The notes under the pieces are model-generated. The model was not told the DNA's origin. It saw only the letters and a list, made by a program, of their open reading frames with translations, and did no database searches. A DNA stretch of 64,000 nt from CAIVAT01 sp037133475 (GTDB lineage Bacteria > Bacteroidota > Bacteroidia > Bacteroidales > FEN-979). Location of the stretch: the NCBI GenBank assembly GCA_037133475.1, contig JBAXOB010000005.1, forward strand, positions 1 through 64,000, written 5' to 3'. Both the position numbers and the translations under genes were made by a program. Each line of letters opens with the position of its first letter. The first letter of the stretch is position 1. This document shows, one piece after another, positions 45,445-54,094 of the stretch.

Positions 45445-47469
45445 TTATTTGGCTCCACCAGCCGCCAGCTGACGGGCCATATTTTCATCATTTGTAGCCT
45501 GCTCCTGCATTCCTGCCTGTTTATAGGCCATGGACCTGTTCACAAACAGGGAGGAGCTCCTGGGGGCCAGCCTGATACCTGTGGTAAAATCGCTGATGGC
45601 CTGCTGGAAGGCTCCCTTGCTGCGATAGGCAATGCCTCTCCACTCGTAAACAGAGGGGTTGTCGCTACGGGTTTTCAGTACCATCGTATAGTCGCTGATA
45701 GCCAGGTCCCATTTCCCCGTTGAACTATAGGCAACACCCCGGTTCAGGTAGGCTTCCGTATAAAAAGGGTCGATCGCAATGGCACGGCTGCAATCATCGA
45801 TGGTACGGTCAAACCGGCCCATCCTGAAATAGACTGCACCGCGGTTGCCAAAGGCAATACTGAAGGATGAATCAACCTGCAGGGCCCTGTTGAAGTCCAT
45901 CAAGGCCGAATCGAGGATTCCAAGGCTAAAATAGGCATTGCCCCTCCCGGAAATCGCCAGGACATAATTCGGATTAACTGAAAGCGCCTTATTATAGTCA
46001 ACCAGCGCCAGGCGCGGCTGGTGCTGCTGGCGTAGTATACTGCCCCGGTTGTTTAATGCATCGAGGTCCAGCGGATTCAGTTCCAACGATTTGTTAAGGT
46101 CGGGCAGGGCCAGGTCATATTTGTCATCCTTTAAAAAATAGTACCCCCTGCTGTTATAGGCTTCTGCATTGTCGGGATATTTGGCGATTACGTCGGTCCA
46201 GAGGGTTTCACTGTTCTCCCATACCGAAACCCTTTGAGCCCCGGCCACAGTCATGATCCCGAAAAAAACCAGCATGATGACATAAAAATAGCTTACCGGG
46301 ATCTTTCGCTTGTCGGAGACATGTTTGATAAGCCAGGCAAGTGCGATCAGGATCCCGATATAGGATACGTAAGTGTATCGTTCGGCAATGATGGCGCTGC
46401 CAACCTGCAGGAACTGGAGGGTAAGCATGATATTCACAAAATAGAAGAGTAAACAAAACAATACCACCCTTGTATATTTCAGTGAATAGATGACCAATCC
46501 TATGATGATCAAATCGAATACGGGAGCGGCAAAATAGATCCATGGCAATGCAAGGGAATGGCTGTGCACCGGAAACGGGTGAAGGGTGGACATGCCGATG
46601 GGAAAGAACAATTTAAAAATATAGATGAAAAATCCATACATGGCAAAGAGGAAACGCTGGATAATGCTGTAGTTGTCAAATTTCCCAACGGCTTTCCCAA
46701 CCTGGGCAAAAAGGGTCGCCATCCCGATGCCGACGGATACGAGGAAAAAAGGAATTTTCTCGATAAAAAGCATCATGGTGAATTTCCGGTTGTTGAGGTA
46801 GTCAAGAAGCAGCAATACCAAGGGAAAAACCACCGAGGATGGTTTTGAAAGTCCTGCAAAAACGAATAAAACAAAGGCAAACAGATACCATTTCCAGTCG
46901 CGCTTACCGTTAAATTTGATCCAGGTGATGAGACCTGAAAGAAAGAACAGGGTGTACAGCACATCTTTACGCTCGGCAACCCATGCCACCGATTCAACAT
47001 GCATGGGATGAACGGCGAAGATCGCTGCCACAAACAGCGCCATCGGCTTGTTCCTGCCCAGGACAAGGGTTGCGAAATAATAGGCCAGTAAAATATTGAA
47101 CAGATGCAGGATGATGTTGACCAGGAAGTAGGAGGCCGGGTTTAGTCCTGAAACACGGTAATTGAGCGCCAGTGACAACATGGTCAGGGGATGGTAATTA
47201 ACAGCGATGGGCTTTGTGAAAATATGTTCAAGGTTCGCGGCTGTAAGGGCTTTTATGTACAGGTTATCCGTGACATAATACTGATCATCCCAATTGGTGA
47301 GTTTATGAAACAGGGCCGGCGCATAGATTGCCGTCGTAATAACCAGCACCAGTCCCAGAAGCAGGATCTCCTTATATTTCATAAAAAAACCCTGTTCTAC
47401 AGCCTTTTGCGGAACAGGTTTTGCGACAACCTTTTTCTTTTGCTGACCCGGCTTGGTGTTTTGTTTCAT
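45445..47469 (-). CDS. TMTC-like GT-C/TPR membrane glycosyltransferase, paralog 9
   Basis: 674 residues. Motifs: NWDDQYYVTDN (59-69), NYHPLTMLSLALNYRVSGL, HPMHVESVAWVAERKDVL, and AERYTYVSYIG, where Glu replaces the Asp of ADRY. The linker is WENSETLW and seven TPRs follow. The loop (TAANLEHIFTKPIAVNYHP) and the TPRs (FDRTIDDCSRAIAIDP, NPSVYEWRGIAYRSKGAFQQAI) are very close to paralog 10, so this is a late duplication. The C-terminal tail is Gly/Ala-rich. Confidence 0.86.
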   Translation of the reverse strand: MKQNTKPGQQKKKVVAKPVPQKAVEQGFFMKYKEILLLGLVLVITTAIYAPALFHKLTNWDDQYYVTDNLYIKALTAANLEHIFTKPIAVNYHPLTMLSLALNYRVSGLNPASYFLVNIILHLFNILLAYYFATLVLGRNKPMALFVAAIFAVHPMHVESVAWVAERKDVLYTLFFLSGLITWIKFNGKRDWKWYLFAFVLFVFAGLSKPSSVVFPLVLLLLDYLNNRKFTMMLFIEKIPFFLVSVGIGMATLFAQVGKAVGKFDNYSIIQRFLFAMYGFFIYIFKLFFPIGMSTLHPFPVHSHSLALPWIYFAAPVFDLIIIGLVIYSLKYTRVVLFCLLFYFVNIMLTLQFLQVGSAIIAERYTYVSYIGILIALAWLIKHVSDKRKIPVSYFYVIMLVFFGIMTVAGAQRVSVWENSETLWTDVIAKYPDNAEAYNSRGYYFLKDDKYDLALPDLNKSLELNPLDLDALNNRGSILRQQHQPRLALVDYNKALSVNPNYVLAISGRGNAYFSLGILDSALMDFNRALQVDSSFSIAFGNRGAVYFRMGRFDRTIDDCSRAIAIDPFYTEAYLNRGVAYSSTGKWDLAISDYTMVLKTRSDNPSVYEWRGIAYRSKGAFQQAISDFTTGIRLAPRSSSLFVNRSMAYKQAGMQEQATNDENMARQLAAGGAK

Positions 47470-47488
47470 TTCAGAAATCTTTAAAAAA

Positions 47489-47496
47489 CAAATATA
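47489..47496 (-). promoter_or_regulatory. Candidate -7 box upstream of paralog 9
   Basis: On the minus strand the bases read TATATTTG, matching TAnnTTTG, 19 nt before the paralog 9 start in an AT-rich 48-bp gap. The upstream -33 element is not convincing. Confidence 0.35.
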
Positions 47497-47517
47497 TAAA
47501 GAAATTTATGGATTTTT

Positions 47518-49575
47518 CTAATTCCCCCTCCCCGGTAATGCCCCGGAAGATGATTGGACAGGTATATCTGCACCAAGTTTCCGCGCATGTTCGATATCCT
47601 CGTTGCCGTTTTGGGGATGTCCCGATTTTATCCAGGCCTCAGCCCTGTTCAGATACAGGGTGGGTTTCTGCGGATTCAGCCTTATCGCGGCGGTAAAATC
47701 ATCAATGGCACGCTGAAAAGAGCCCGTGTTTTTAAAGGCAACTCCCCTCCATTCGTAAACGGATGGGTTGTCGGAGGAGGTTTTCAATACGAATGAATAA
47801 TCATGTATCGCTTGCTCCCATTTCCCCAGCGAACTGTAAGCCACGCCCCTGTTCAGATAGGAAGCGGTGTTGTCAGGATAGATGGCAATTTTGCGGCTGC
47901 AGTCATCAATGGCATTGTCAAACTGTCCCAGGCGGAAATAAACCTCCCCACGGTCACCCAGCGCATCGGCCAGAACAGGGTTTAGCCTGATGGCCATATT
48001 GAAATCGCCCAGGGCCGAATCCAGGACCCCCAGTGCCGCATAGGCGCTGCCCCTGCCCGACAGGGCTTTGATATAATTTGAATCGAGCACCAGGGCTTTC
48101 GTGTAATCTGCAACTGCAAGCCGGTGCAGGTTTTCCAGGCGATAAAGGGTAGCGCGGTTATTCAGCGCATCAACAAAGGCCGGCCTGAGTTCAATGGCCC
48201 TGGTAAAATCGGGCAACGCCTTATCATATTGTTTCTCCTCTGCAAAGTAATAACCCCGATTGTTGTAAGCTGTTGCGCTTTCCGGATACCGGGAGAGAAC
48301 ATCCGACCAAAGGGATTCGCTGTTCTCCCATACCGGGACCCGCTGCATCGCAAGCGCCGTGCAAACAACAAAAAAGAGACCCATCGCCGTGTAAATCAAC
48401 CTTACAGGGATCTTAAACCGGCTGGCAACCTCTTTGATCAGCCAGGCCAGCCCCACCAGGAGCCCGAGATAGGCAATATAGGTGTAGCGTTCGGCTACAA
48501 CAGCACTTCCAACCTGGACCACCTGGAGCGTGAGCACAATATTCAGCAAATAGAAAACAAGGCCAAACACCAGCAACCTGGTATATTTCAGCGAAAACCA
48601 CGCGAACCCGATGATCAGCAAATTTATAACGGGTGCAATGTAGTAAATCAATGGCAGGTCGAGTGAGGTGTTAAATGCAGGTACAGGATGAAGCGCCGAC
48701 AACCCGGTGGGAATTATCAGTTTCCAGATATAAAAGAAAAACCCGTAAGAGGCGAACAACAATTGCTGGGCAAGGTTGAAGTACCTGATATCAACTACTG
48801 ATTTTCCCAGCTGGGCATGCAGGGTAGCCATACCGATAACGACCGAAACGGCAAGAAAGGGAATTTTTTCGACGACCAGCCGAAGAGAACTTTTTCGTTT
48901 AGAAACATAATCTATCGCAAACAGGATCATGGGGAAGACCACCGAGGAAGGCTTGGAAAGTGCTGCAAAACCAAATAAAACAAAGGAACAGAGGTACCAT
49001 GGCCAACGGCCTTTGGCTATAAAAAACACCCATGCTATCATGGCAGCGATAAAAAAGAGGGTGTAAAGAACATCCTTACGTTCTGAAATCCAGGCAACCG
49101 ATTCGACATGCATGGGATGAACGGCAAAAATTGCCGCAACAAACAGGGCAAGTGCCTTGTTCCTGTCGAGAACCAGGAGTGAAAAATAATAAACCAGCAC
49201 CGTGTTTAACAGGTGCAGCAGGAGGTTGACCAGGAAGTAGGATAAAGGGTTTGTTCCTGACAGCCGGTAATTAACCGCCAGCGAAATGATCGTAAGCGGG
49301 TGATAATTCAGCGCAACCGGTTTCGTGAAAACATGTTCCAGATTGGCTGCCGATAGTGTTCTTATAAAGGAATTTTCGGTAACGTAGTCATTGTCGTCCC
49401 AGTTGGTGAAACGATGATGCAGTATAGGCAGATAAGTAAATAAAGTGACCAGGACGACCACGGCCAGCAGGATCACCTCCCTGTTTTTCGCGACAAATCC
49501 CCTTCCGTGCTCTTTTTGCCCCACTCCTGGTGGAATAACCCTCTTTTTACTATTGAGGGAGGCTTTTTTTGTCAT
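47518..49575 (-). CDS. TMTC-like GT-C/TPR membrane glycosyltransferase, paralog 10
   Basis: 685 residues. Motifs: NWDDNDYVTEN (58-68), NYHPLTIISLAVNYRLSG, HPMHVESVAWISERKDVL, AERYTYIAYLG (Glu variant shared with paralog 9), linker WENSESLW, seven TPRs. The basic tail is long (1-32) and lacks the Ala/Gln run of the YfhO-like protein. A 120-bp gap separates it from paralog 11; this gap holds no feature I could name. Confidence 0.86.
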   Translation of the reverse strand: MTKKASLNSKKRVIPPGVGQKEHGRGFVAKNREVILLAVVVLVTLFTYLPILHHRFTNWDDNDYVTENSFIRTLSAANLEHVFTKPVALNYHPLTIISLAVNYRLSGTNPLSYFLVNLLLHLLNTVLVYYFSLLVLDRNKALALFVAAIFAVHPMHVESVAWISERKDVLYTLFFIAAMIAWVFFIAKGRWPWYLCSFVLFGFAALSKPSSVVFPMILFAIDYVSKRKSSLRLVVEKIPFLAVSVVIGMATLHAQLGKSVVDIRYFNLAQQLLFASYGFFFYIWKLIIPTGLSALHPVPAFNTSLDLPLIYYIAPVINLLIIGFAWFSLKYTRLLVFGLVFYLLNIVLTLQVVQVGSAVVAERYTYIAYLGLLVGLAWLIKEVASRFKIPVRLIYTAMGLFFVVCTALAMQRVPVWENSESLWSDVLSRYPESATAYNNRGYYFAEEKQYDKALPDFTRAIELRPAFVDALNNRATLYRLENLHRLAVADYTKALVLDSNYIKALSGRGSAYAALGVLDSALGDFNMAIRLNPVLADALGDRGEVYFRLGQFDNAIDDCSRKIAIYPDNTASYLNRGVAYSSLGKWEQAIHDYSFVLKTSSDNPSVYEWRGVAFKNTGSFQRAIDDFTAAIRLNPQKPTLYLNRAEAWIKSGHPQNGNEDIEHARKLGADIPVQSSSGALPGRGN

Positions 49576-49695
49576 CTCGTCATTGGGTTGTTACCTGTAA
49601 CATTTATCAAGGAATTAACGGTCTTCGATCCATTGGTGTTGTTGAGGAACAGCGCTGAGAACTGTCCAACAAGGAAACAGGGTGCTTAAACCGGG

Positions 49696-51522
49696 TCAGA
49701 ACCCGGAAGGCGGGGCCGAATTTCCGGAATTATTTTGATTTGCCACAGGGGCGACATCTAGTCCTGACACATCCCTGATCTGTTTTATCTTGGTCTTTGC
49801 CTCCTCAGAGGATGGATTGATGAGCAGGGCCTGGTGGTAATAATAGGAGGCAAGACCATATTGCTGCAACCTGGAATAAATCCTGCCCAGGTGAATGAAA
49901 CTGGCGTCCTGGTCACGCTCCAGCCTTGACGCTTCAAGAAACGCAAAAATGGCGCTATCTGATTTTACCCGGTCATTGGTAGAAGAGCCAAGGTATTCGT
50001 AAACTTCGCCCATTCGGTTATAGGCGGCGTAGAAGTGCGGAAATATCTCAACAGCTTTCCTGATGCCATTCAACCCCTCCAGGATGCACCTGTTCTTTTT
50101 TACCGGGTCCTTTGTGTAGACTCCCTCGTTTATCCGTTCACATCCCCAGTGATACTGCAGTAAAGCGCAATTCGGGCCGGCTTCACGATCAACCGCAAAG
50201 AGTGTCAGTGAATCCACCCAGGCATTGTTCCGGTGCACCGTCATGGCTGCCATGGGTAAAACTGCCAGTAACGCGAGACAGGCGACCATGATAAAACCTT
50301 TGTCGGAAGTTCCTTCCCGAAATAGTTTTTTACGGATATTGACTCTTGTTACCTTAATCAACAACCATGCAACTGCCATACAAAAAGCCATGGATGGGAA
50401 GAATAACAACCGTTCGGCAAAAGTCCCCCCCCTGAGCAGGATAAACCCGAGGGCCGGCGTAAACAGGATGAGATAGGTACCAATGATGAAGCCGGGTACG
50501 GTTTTTTTGCGTATTTGCAAGCCGGAATAGATCACGGCCGCGGCAAAGGTGATCAGCCCGAGCAGGGCCAGGGGGTTTGTCCAGGGCACCCCGGGCAGCT
50601 GGTTATAGGAATAATCATGCGTGAGCGGGTAGGGCACCAGCAATATCCTGAATGAATGAAGGAACAGCATGAAGGCGGAGGAGGATCTTAATAGATTTGA
50701 AGAATAGGGATAATTGACATTATCCGATTCAACAATAACCTTGACCGACTCATACAGGATCGATTTCTGGATAAAGAAAAAAACGATCACCCCCAGGTAG
50801 GGCAATGTTTTCATCGCCAGGCGGCCAGGATTGCGCACTCCCGAATAATAGAGTATCAAGGGAACCAATGCGATACCTGTTATGGCACTCTCCTTGGAAA
50901 GCAGCGCGAAATAAAAGGCAACCATTCCCGACAGCATCCAGCCTTTCTTCCTGGTTTCTTCAAACGACAACGCAGAATAGAGCAGTAACAGGATATTTAA
51001 AAAACTCAGCAGCTCATCCCTCCCTTTTATATTGGAGACTATCTCCGTATGAATCGGATGAGCGGCAAAAATAAGGGCAGTCAACAGTGGAAACAGCAGG
51101 TTGTACCCGTTGAAGAGTTTGCTTAACAGCAGGAACAATACAAATACAATCAGGCTGAAGAGGAGGACATTCACCAGGTGGCTGATGTGAGGGGAAAGTC
51201 CGAAAAACTGGTATTCAATGGCATAGGTAATCAATGACAAAGGCCGGTAATAACCGAGGGGTCTGCCTGTCGAATACCAGAAATCAAGGGTCATTAGTTT
51301 CGGGATGCCCCTGATCCCCTGCTTTACGTATTGATGTTCGGTAATTGCAGCAGAATCATCGAGGGCATATTCGTGCGCAATGGAGTTGAAATAGATGCAG
51401 AAGGCAAAGACCGAAACGATGATCCCGGCGATATAATTCATCCGGAATTTTTCTCTTACAGGAACAGCGGACTTTTGCCCGCTTTTTTCCTGTTTACTGA
51501 GTTTTTGTTTGGGTTTGACCAT
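49696..51522 (-). CDS. TMTC-like GT-C/TPR membrane glycosyltransferase, paralog 11 (closest to eukaryotic TMTC signatures)
   Basis: 608 residues. Loop 1 reads YALDDSAAITEH (52-63). GYYRPLSLITYAIEYQFFGLSPHISHLVN replaces the usual NYHPL block (positions roughly 90-118). HPIHTEIVSNIKGRDELL replaces HPMHVESVAWISERKDVL, and AERLLFFPSMAFC replaces ADRYxYxxxxG. The last two are close to the animal TMTC patterns as I recall them (HPIHTEAVAGVVGRADLL and AERVLYLPSMGFC). Only about three TPRs follow, the last with a good consensus (ASYYYHQALLINPSSEEA). It is the copy most worth comparing with characterised O-mannosyltransferases. Confidence 0.83.
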   Translation of the reverse strand: MVKPKQKLSKQEKSGQKSAVPVREKFRMNYIAGIIVSVFAFCIYFNSIAHEYALDDSAAITEHQYVKQGIRGIPKLMTLDFWYSTGRPLGYYRPLSLITYAIEYQFFGLSPHISHLVNVLLFSLIVFVLFLLLSKLFNGYNLLFPLLTALIFAAHPIHTEIVSNIKGRDELLSFLNILLLLYSALSFEETRKKGWMLSGMVAFYFALLSKESAITGIALVPLILYYSGVRNPGRLAMKTLPYLGVIVFFFIQKSILYESVKVIVESDNVNYPYSSNLLRSSSAFMLFLHSFRILLVPYPLTHDYSYNQLPGVPWTNPLALLGLITFAAAVIYSGLQIRKKTVPGFIIGTYLILFTPALGFILLRGGTFAERLLFFPSMAFCMAVAWLLIKVTRVNIRKKLFREGTSDKGFIMVACLALLAVLPMAAMTVHRNNAWVDSLTLFAVDREAGPNCALLQYHWGCERINEGVYTKDPVKKNRCILEGLNGIRKAVEIFPHFYAAYNRMGEVYEYLGSSTNDRVKSDSAIFAFLEASRLERDQDASFIHLGRIYSRLQQYGLASYYYHQALLINPSSEEAKTKIKQIRDVSGLDVAPVANQNNSGNSAPPSGF

Positions 51523-51625
51523 ATTCTAAGTATGAATAAAATTATACGTATCAATTCTGAAGACGGGAATGAGTATCGGAGGATGATGCAAACAACGGTG
51601 CTTGTCCGGCTGTATGCTATAGCAA

Positions 51626-53410
51626 TCACAGCTTTTGCCGGCTGGTCAAATCCTCCTGTTTTCCTCCGAATTTTATATATTGAGCCGCAAAGTAGCTTGA
51701 AGAATCGCGGTGATCAGCGCTGTTCGAGTAAAATAAAAAAAGATTTTTCCAGGCATTGATGGCTGACGGGTCAATCTGCACAACCTTTTTCCAAAGATTA
51801 GCCGCTTTAATATTATCCCCAAGGTTAAGTGAAAACAATGCCAGGTTCATCAAAGCCACCGTATTGGCGGGATCATATTTCAAGGCTGCCTCGATTCTTT
51901 CACTCGCCTTGTCATTGGCGCCATTTTTTGAAAGCGCCCCGGCTGATTCAATACAAAGGTTTACAAAATTCCTCATCACCTCCGGCTTGGTCTCCCCCAT
52001 TTCAATAGCCTTGGTGAAGTAACCGTAGGCGCTTTCAAATTTCCTTTTTTGCATCAACTCGATCATCCCCAGGTTATAATAGAATGTCCCATAGGGTTTT
52101 ATCCGCACTGCTTCATGCAATTGTTCTTCAAATTTTGTAAAATCCTGTTGTTTGAAACAATACCTGCCATAAAGATGGTGGAACCAGGCACGATCGGGTG
52201 AGACCTTCAAAATAGACTGCCAGTATGCCTCCCCATCCTTGTATTTACCCTCTTGTAAAAGTGTAAACAGGGCCAGGATGAAGAGTAATAACGGTATTGC
52301 GATGCGGGCTGTCCTTTCCCGCAGATCGACCCAGGCTTCGGGCACCATTGCCAGGATCATCATCAGCAAGCCTGCCGACGGCAAACAAGCCCGGTGTTCG
52401 AGATAATCAAAGCTGTCGTTGGTATTATACTGCCGCAGGAACATGTTGGGGATTGCAAATGCCAGGAACCAGGTCAGGCCAAGGAAAAGAACCATGGAAT
52501 CTTTTTTCCCTGCCATAAAGAAAAGCACGATCACAAACACCATGATGAGGATCCCGGAAACAGTATAGAACACTGAGAATACAGGCATTACCGGCAGGTC
52601 ATAGGGAAGAAAAAATTTCGATACAATCTCCGGTAAAAAGGGAAGATTTTTGATAATGGCGCCTATCCCCTGTTCGTCCCCCTGGAGCACACCTATTGCG
52701 CTTCTTCTAAGGAAAAACCACACCAGGATGACCGTCAGCCAGCTAAGATAGACCGGGAAATAGCCTGGTTCCATGATCCGTTTTTTGGACAGGAATAGAT
52801 AGAGCAGGAATAGGAAAGGCAAGGCTACCGCCGATTCTTTTGAAAAGAATGCACCGGCAAAAGTTAGAATATGCAGCAGGAGGTATTTCCAGTTTTTTTG
52901 CCGGATGAAAAGAAGGAAGGTGGCAAACGAGAGTAGCGCGAAAAGGGTGATCAGCAGGTCATTGACAGCCGGTATCCAAAAGACGGCATTGGAGATAAGC
53001 GGGTGAATGGAAAAAAGCAGCGATCCTGTCAATGCCTTCGGTTTGCTGAGCCCCAGCAGGGTTAACAGCCAGAGAAGGCTAAGGCAATTCAGGCAATGAA
53101 CCAGCACGCTGACCAGGTGATAGCCTCCCGGGTTGGTTCCGCTTGCCCGTGCACCGATCATCAGGGCAACATTCAGCAACGGCCGGTAGTAGGGAACTGT
53201 TTTCCCGATGAATACATCCGTGGTGAAAATCTTCCCCAGGCTGCCTGGATCATGAATGACCTGCTGGTTTTCGAGGATCAGCACATCATCATCAAAGAAG
53301 ACGAATCCAAGGCTCAGGGCGGAGCAGTATAAAGCAAAAGGAAGCAGGAATACGAGGATCCATGAATAGTTGAAAAAACGGTCGAAAGGGTCCGGTTTGC
53401 TTTTTTTCAC
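51626..53410 (-). CDS. TMTC-like GT-C/TPR membrane protein, paralog 12 (LEHRACLP subgroup, first gene of the array)
   Basis: 594 residues. Short tail, then FFDDDVLILEN (38-48), YYRPLLNVALMIGARASG, HPLISNAVFWIPAVNDLL and YLEHRACLPSAG, with about five TPRs. The LEHRA.LP and YRPL features pair it with paralog 4, although the two sit at opposite ends of the array. In this pair the second acidic motif (H...E.VAW..ERKD) has lost its His and Glu. It is 146 bp from the ferritin-like gene upstream, with no obvious terminator between. Confidence 0.8.
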   Translation of the reverse strand: MKKSKPDPFDRFFNYSWILVFLLPFALYCSALSLGFVFFDDDVLILENQQVIHDPGSLGKIFTTDVFIGKTVPYYRPLLNVALMIGARASGTNPGGYHLVSVLVHCLNCLSLLWLLTLLGLSKPKALTGSLLFSIHPLISNAVFWIPAVNDLLITLFALLSFATFLLFIRQKNWKYLLLHILTFAGAFFSKESAVALPFLFLLYLFLSKKRIMEPGYFPVYLSWLTVILVWFFLRRSAIGVLQGDEQGIGAIIKNLPFLPEIVSKFFLPYDLPVMPVFSVFYTVSGILIMVFVIVLFFMAGKKDSMVLFLGLTWFLAFAIPNMFLRQYNTNDSFDYLEHRACLPSAGLLMMILAMVPEAWVDLRERTARIAIPLLLFILALFTLLQEGKYKDGEAYWQSILKVSPDRAWFHHLYGRYCFKQQDFTKFEEQLHEAVRIKPYGTFYYNLGMIELMQKRKFESAYGYFTKAIEMGETKPEVMRNFVNLCIESAGALSKNGANDKASERIEAALKYDPANTVALMNLALFSLNLGDNIKAANLWKKVVQIDPSAINAWKNLFLFYSNSADHRDSSSYFAAQYIKFGGKQEDLTSRQKL

Positions 53411-53556
53411 TTTTTTCTTAATAAATGCATATTATCTGTTTGATCCGGAAACTGGATATTTCCTTGAATCGGGAGGTAAAAATACCATTTTATTAAGACC
53501 GGATAAAGCAAAATGGTCATTTTTTGTCATCACCGGGTAAAAAAAACATCACACCA

Positions 53557-54012
53557 TCAATTTTCCTTGAGGATATAGTCGTCGTATTCTATTTCAAAGC
53601 TGAGTTTATGCTTCGATTCTTCGAGTGCCAGGTTCACGAAAAGCGCCTTAACGGCAGGGTCCTCCGCCTGGCTGGCCAGGGCCGAATACATCCGGAAGGC
53701 TGCTTTTTCCTTTTTCATCGCTAAAATCAGGGCATCCTGGTACGACATGTTGGAAGAGGGCCTGACATCCACGAGGTATTCCGCAATTTTCAAATCTCTC
53801 ACCTTCTCATCAGGTATCTGGAAAGTGCCATGTTCCCTCACCTGTAAAAGATTTGCCTTATGACGCATCTCCTCCTCAGCATATTCGAGGAATATTTTTT
53901 TTGTTTGCGGGCTTTTAGACTGTGCTGCCAGTTGCAGGTAAAAATCGACGGCTGCCTGCTCCTCCCCGATTGCAAAATCAAGGATCTCATTTATACTGGT
54001 GAATTCTTTCAT
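53557..54012 (-). CDS. Rubrerythrin-like ferritin-family protein
   Basis: 151 residues, a four-helix di-iron protein with the two expected motif pairs: EEQAAVDFY and EYAEEEMRH in the first half, KKEKAAFRMY and LALEESKH in the second. It lacks a C-terminal rubredoxin domain, so it is of the erythrin/ferritin-like type. Such proteins detoxify peroxide or handle iron in anaerobes. It is the last gene after the redox genes (82-bp gap) and may protect their iron-sulfur clusters from oxygen. Confidence 0.85.
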   Translation of the reverse strand: MKEFTSINEILDFAIGEEQAAVDFYLQLAAQSKSPQTKKIFLEYAEEEMRHKANLLQVREHGTFQIPDEKVRDLKIAEYLVDVRPSSNMSYQDALILAMKKEKAAFRMYSALASQAEDPAVKALFVNLALEESKHKLSFEIEYDDYILKEN

Positions 54013-54094
54013 CTTGATTTACGATTTCAGATTTATGATATATATGTTTACCATGTTATTTGTGTTTCTCATCATTTAAACACTGCGCAGTTCC

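Noticed and set aside
48124..48666. A 180-codon + strand frame inside paralog 10
   Set aside because: Antisense to the conserved GT-C/TPR sequence; similar frames recur in the other copies for the same reason.
16050..53410. ArnT or lipid A modification enzymes
   Set aside because: The spans and motifs fit TMTC/PMT-type GT-C better and ArnT has no TPR tail.
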